In this document: piece by piece, positions 6,284-7,838 of the stretch
Position numbering within the stretch: the first letter of the stretch is position 1
Layout of the letters: the number at the start of each line of letters is the position of its first letter
Assembly (NCBI GenBank): GCA_945861295.1
Contig: CAMAUF010000084.1
Span: 1 to 7,838, forward strand
From: a bacterium
GTDB lineage: Bacteria; Chloroflexota; Dehalococcoidia; Tepidiformales; Tepidiformaceae
Direction of reading: 5' to 3'
Length of the DNA stretch: 7,838 bases
Translations under genes and position numbers: made by a program
The notes under the pieces: model-generated
Told to the model about the DNA's origin: nothing
Seen by the model: the letters and a program-made list of their open reading frames with translations, nothing else
The model's database searches: none

Positions 6284-6834
6284 TCGCGGGCGCGGTCGAA
6301 CAGGGCAGACAGGTCGATAGCTAAGTTCGTGAGGACGGGTCGCGCGTCGAGGATCGCGGGCGCGCGCAGTTCGGCCGGCGCGGCGCCACGCTGGTACACC
6401 GTGATCGCCTCCCGCTTGGGGTCGACGACCCAGATCAGTTCGACGCCAGCGCGAAGATAGAAGTTCACCTTGTCGACGACGTTTCCGGCCTCATCCGTCG
6501 GCGAAAGGACTTCGATGGCGAGGTCGGGCGCGACTTCAACCGGTCGCTCGCGCTGACCCTTCGGGAAGCGGCTGAGGCGGGTGACCGAGACATCGGGCAA
6601 GTACGAACGCTCTTCATGCGCGTCGGCGTGGCGCAGTTCAGTGTCGACCCGGGCTTCGCCAGTTTCACGCAGGTAGATTCCGAGTTCGACGATCAACTCT
6701 CGGACTAAGGCGCTGTGGGGGGGCGTGACCGTCGCTTTCTCGACAATCTGGCCGCGGACGAACTCGCGATACGGTTTCGTCTCCGGCATCGCCAGGAATT
6801 CGTCGAGGGTGAGCCGGGCGGCCGGTGTGGTCAT
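6280..6834 (-). CDS. Uma2 family endonuclease-like protein, PD-(D/E)xK fold
   Basis: This 184-residue protein has the whole Uma2 architecture: LTLDEFLAMPE (8-18), a region that reads like KPYREFVRGQIVEK (20-33), PHSALVRELIVELGIYL (39-55), YLPDVSVTR (78-86), PDLAIEVLSPTDE (103-115), and DKVNFYLRAGVELIWVVDP (121-139). Likely active-site residues of the PD-(D/E)xK fold are D81, E108 and K122, all present, so it looks intact. Members are often numerous in Chloroflexota and cyanobacterial genomes; their biological role is poorly known despite the nuclease label. The start at 6834 is chosen because the family begins just before LTLDEFL; the longer frame upstream is arginine-rich and runs through the divergent CMD promoter. 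A weak TAGGCT box ends 7 nt before the ATG, and no Shine-Dalgarno sequence at a usable distance is seen. Confidence 0.88.
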   Translation of the reverse strand: MTTPAARLTLDEFLAMPETKPYREFVRGQIVEKATVTPPHSALVRELIVELGIYLRETGEARVDTELRHADAHEERSYLPDVSVTRLSRFPKGQRERPVEVAPDLAIEVLSPTDEAGNVVDKVNFYLRAGVELIWVVDPKREAITVYQRGAAPAELRAPAILDARPVLTNLAIDLSALFDRARD

Positions 6835-6866
6835 CCTGGGTAGCCTAGCGCGACGGCCGCGCCAGA

Positions 6867-6896
6867 GCGACAAGTGCCCTACCGGCCGCGTAGAAT
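6867..6896 (+). promoter_or_regulatory. Probable promoter of the CMD/AhpD-like gene, leaderless type
   Basis: A -35-like GCGACA (6867-6872) is followed after 18 nt by TAGAAT (6891-6896, five of six consensus bases). The -10 ends 8 nt before the ATG at 6905, so the mRNA would start close to the start codon. The stretch between this gene and the divergent Uma2 gene is only 70 bp. Confidence 0.5.
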
Positions 6897-6904
6897 GAAC
6901 CCCC

Positions 6905-7414
6905 ATGAGTGAGAACATTGGCCCACGCCTCCGCCTCGCGCGCGATGACGAACTCCCCGAGCACATGCGCTCGCGCACCGACCTCGTCACGCGCGTTTTC
7001 GGTCACAACCATCGGCTGCTCCAAAAGTGGTACGAGTGGTACGGGCCCGTGATCAGGGACGGCTCGGTGCCCGCGCGGCTCAAGGAGATCGTGCGCCTGC
7101 GGGTGGCACAACTGAATTCATGCGACTTCTGACAAGCCGCGCGCATACCCCTGTCGTCGACAGGGGACAGGCTCGAAGAGACGACTGTCGCGAAGATCCG
7201 CGATTGGGGCGAAAGCGACCTCAGCGACGCCGAGAAGGCCGCGCTGCACTACGCCGAGCGCCTCTTCATCGACCACGCCAACATCGACCAGGACCTGTTC
7301 GATGAACTGCTGCTGTACTACACGGAGGAGCAGATCCTCGAAATCGGCTGGGCGATGGTGAGCTATCTCGGCTTCGGGCGGTTGATCCACAGCTTCGGGC
7401 TGCGGCCCGATTAA
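6905..7414 (+). CDS. Carboxymuconolactone decarboxylase/AhpD-like protein, candidate selenoprotein (CxxU, in-frame TGA)
   Basis: Read through one in-frame TGA (7130-7132), this gene encodes 169 residues and ends at TAA 7412-7414, a normal length for the CMD/AhpD family of thiol-based oxidoreductases. The N-terminal half carries SVPARLKEIVRLRVAQLNSCDF (ending at residue 75), the typical lead into the CxxC redox motif. E61 lies 12 residues before C73, the same spacing as the catalytic Glu and first Cys in AhpD. The TGA is codon 76, exactly the second Cys of CxxC. The other half continues in the same frame with DWGESDLSDAEKAALHYAERL (about 104-124) and QILEIGWAMVSYLGFGRLI, both standard for the family. 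The AhpD histidine four residues after the motif is R80 here. A SECIS-like hairpin follows the TGA. The favoured reading is selenocysteine at 76. A nonsense mutation or sequencing error (TGC to TGA) remains possible, and the selA/selB/selD genes are not in this window. Confidence 0.8.
7133..7173 (+). promoter_or_regulatory. Bacterial SECIS-like element for selenocysteine insertion at the TGA
   Basis: Immediately after the TGA at 7130-7132 lies a perfect 8-bp stem, CCCCTGTC (7148-7155) paired with GACAGGGG (7159-7166), closed by the 3-nt loop GTC (7156-7158). A lower stem AGCC (7135-7138) / GGCT (7170-7173) is possible with an internal loop between. There are 23 nt from the TGA to the apical loop, and the first loop base is G. 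These meet the known bacterial SECIS pattern: an apical loop about 16-37 nt after the UGA, a small loop, and a G in its first two bases. The hairpin sits within coding sequence of the same frame. Function is inferred from geometry only. Confidence 0.7.
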
Positions 7415-7423
7415 AGCTCGCGC

Positions 7424-7838
7424 TCAGGCGACGGGGGCGAGTTCGACGGATCCGTCGTCGTCAGGGGTCCTTGGCTCTTCAACGTCCATGAGGATCCGGA
7501 CGCCGGACGCCTCCGCCAATTCCATAGCGGAGAAGTGCACGCCCTGTCCACCGACAGCCGCGATCGTCTCGAGGCCGCACCGGCGCAAGAGGGCCGCCCG
7601 CGCGGCTGCCCGGCGCACATCAGAGATGGCCACGGTTTTCGAAATCTCGAGAGCAACGTAGACCTGGGGCACGTCTGGGCCGCGGCCAAGCCGGCCGAAA
7701 AAGAGGGCGTCCAGCGCCTTGAGGCTCGTCCACTCCTGGGGGCTGATGAGGCCATCGTCGCGCGCGTCGAGGACGGCCTCGAGGTCGCCCATGTGGAGCC
7801 TCACCGGCTTCCGGATGATGTCGGTGACCCGGTTTTCG
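7424..7838 (-). CDS. Hypothetical protein of a PD-(D/E)xK-nuclease-like family, partial at the N-terminus
   Basis: The minus-strand frame is open from the right edge to a TGA at 7426-7424, giving 137 residues in the window. A GTG at 7804 and a nearby ATG could serve as starts, but the reading before them (ENRVTDIIRKPVRL) looks coding, so the gene probably begins outside. Recognisable parts are an acidic helix region DLEAVLDARDDGLISPQEW, a LDALFFGRLG strand, and VYVALEISKTVAISDVRRAAARAALLRR followed by LETIAAVGGQGVHFSAMELAEASGVRILMDVEE. This order (acidic helical linker, strand with Asp, then E-x-S strand and Arg-rich helix) is like a hypothetical family with a restriction-endonuclease-like core, often found in Chloroflexota. 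No molecular function is established, and a full nuclease triad cannot be verified here. The gene converges on the CMD/AhpD-like gene with only 9 bp between the stops, so no room exists for a separate terminator. Confidence 0.65.
   Translation of the reverse strand, partial: ENRVTDIIRKPVRLHMGDLEAVLDARDDGLISPQEWTSLKALDALFFGRLGRGPDVPQVYVALEISKTVAISDVRRAAARAALLRRCGLETIAAVGGQGVHFSAMELAEASGVRILMDVEEPRTPDDDGSVELAPVA

Noticed and set aside
6835..6990. N-terminal extension of the Uma2 protein by 52 residues
   Set aside because: The extra stretch is Arg/Ser rich, lies antisense to the CMD gene start and its promoter, and Uma2 proteins normally begin just before the LTLDEFL segment.
6905..7132. CMD gene as a complete 75-residue protein ending at TGA
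   Set aside because: Family sequence continues in the same frame for 93 codons and the stop falls inside the redox motif, so a natural end there is implausible.

Overview
The window is high-GC bacterial DNA, densely coding on both strands. Its features fit Chloroflexota best: an F420-pathway cofD, several promoter boxes placed so that transcription would begin at or next to the start codon, an Uma2-family nuclease, a relic resembling a clan AA aspartic protease, and an ExoA-like glycosyltransferase. A high-GC actinobacterium is not excluded. The assignment is an inference, because the window holds no rRNA or other phylogenetic marker.

Layout. On the minus strand, positions 1-850 hold most of cofD (its C-terminus runs off the left edge), and 877-2322 hold a polytopic O-antigen-ligase/Wzy-type membrane protein. 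Transcribed divergently on the plus strand is a compact surface-polysaccharide operon: a kinase-less Wzz-like chain-length/co-polymerase protein (2388-3506), a GT4 glycosyltransferase (3551-4561), an ExoA-like GT2 glycosyltransferase (4558-5595, four-base overlap with the gene before it), and a membrane-anchored protein whose outer domain looks like a Rieske fold that has lost its iron-sulfur ligands (5608-6177). Together with the divergent ligase/polymerase, these genes look like part of a pathway that assembles and exports an extracellular or cell-wall polysaccharide.

From 6227 the content changes. There is a 18-codon stump of a clan AA aspartic-protease-like gene, an Uma2-family PD-(D/E)xK protein on the minus strand (6280-6834), a divergent carboxymuconolactone decarboxylase/AhpD-like gene (6905-7414), and the 3' part of a minus-strand gene of a PD-(D/E)xK-like hypothetical family running off the right edge (7424-7838).

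The main discovery candidate is the CMD/AhpD-like gene. Its frame is interrupted by one TGA exactly where the second cysteine of the CxxC redox motif belongs, giving C73-D-F-TGA76. Coding resumes in the same frame for another 93 codons of typical CMD sequence. An 8-bp perfect hairpin with a 3-nt loop beginning with G sits 23 nt after the TGA, which matches the layout of a bacterial SECIS element. The simplest reading is a selenocysteine-containing (CxxU) thiol oxidoreductase; a conventional annotation would call it a 75-residue truncated protein. The second point of interest is the cluster-less Rieske-like protein closing the polysaccharide operon. The third is a repeated promoter arrangement suggesting leaderless transcripts. 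No tRNA, rRNA, CRISPR array, insertion sequence or convincing terminator was seen, and no stretch over 300 bases lacks a gene.
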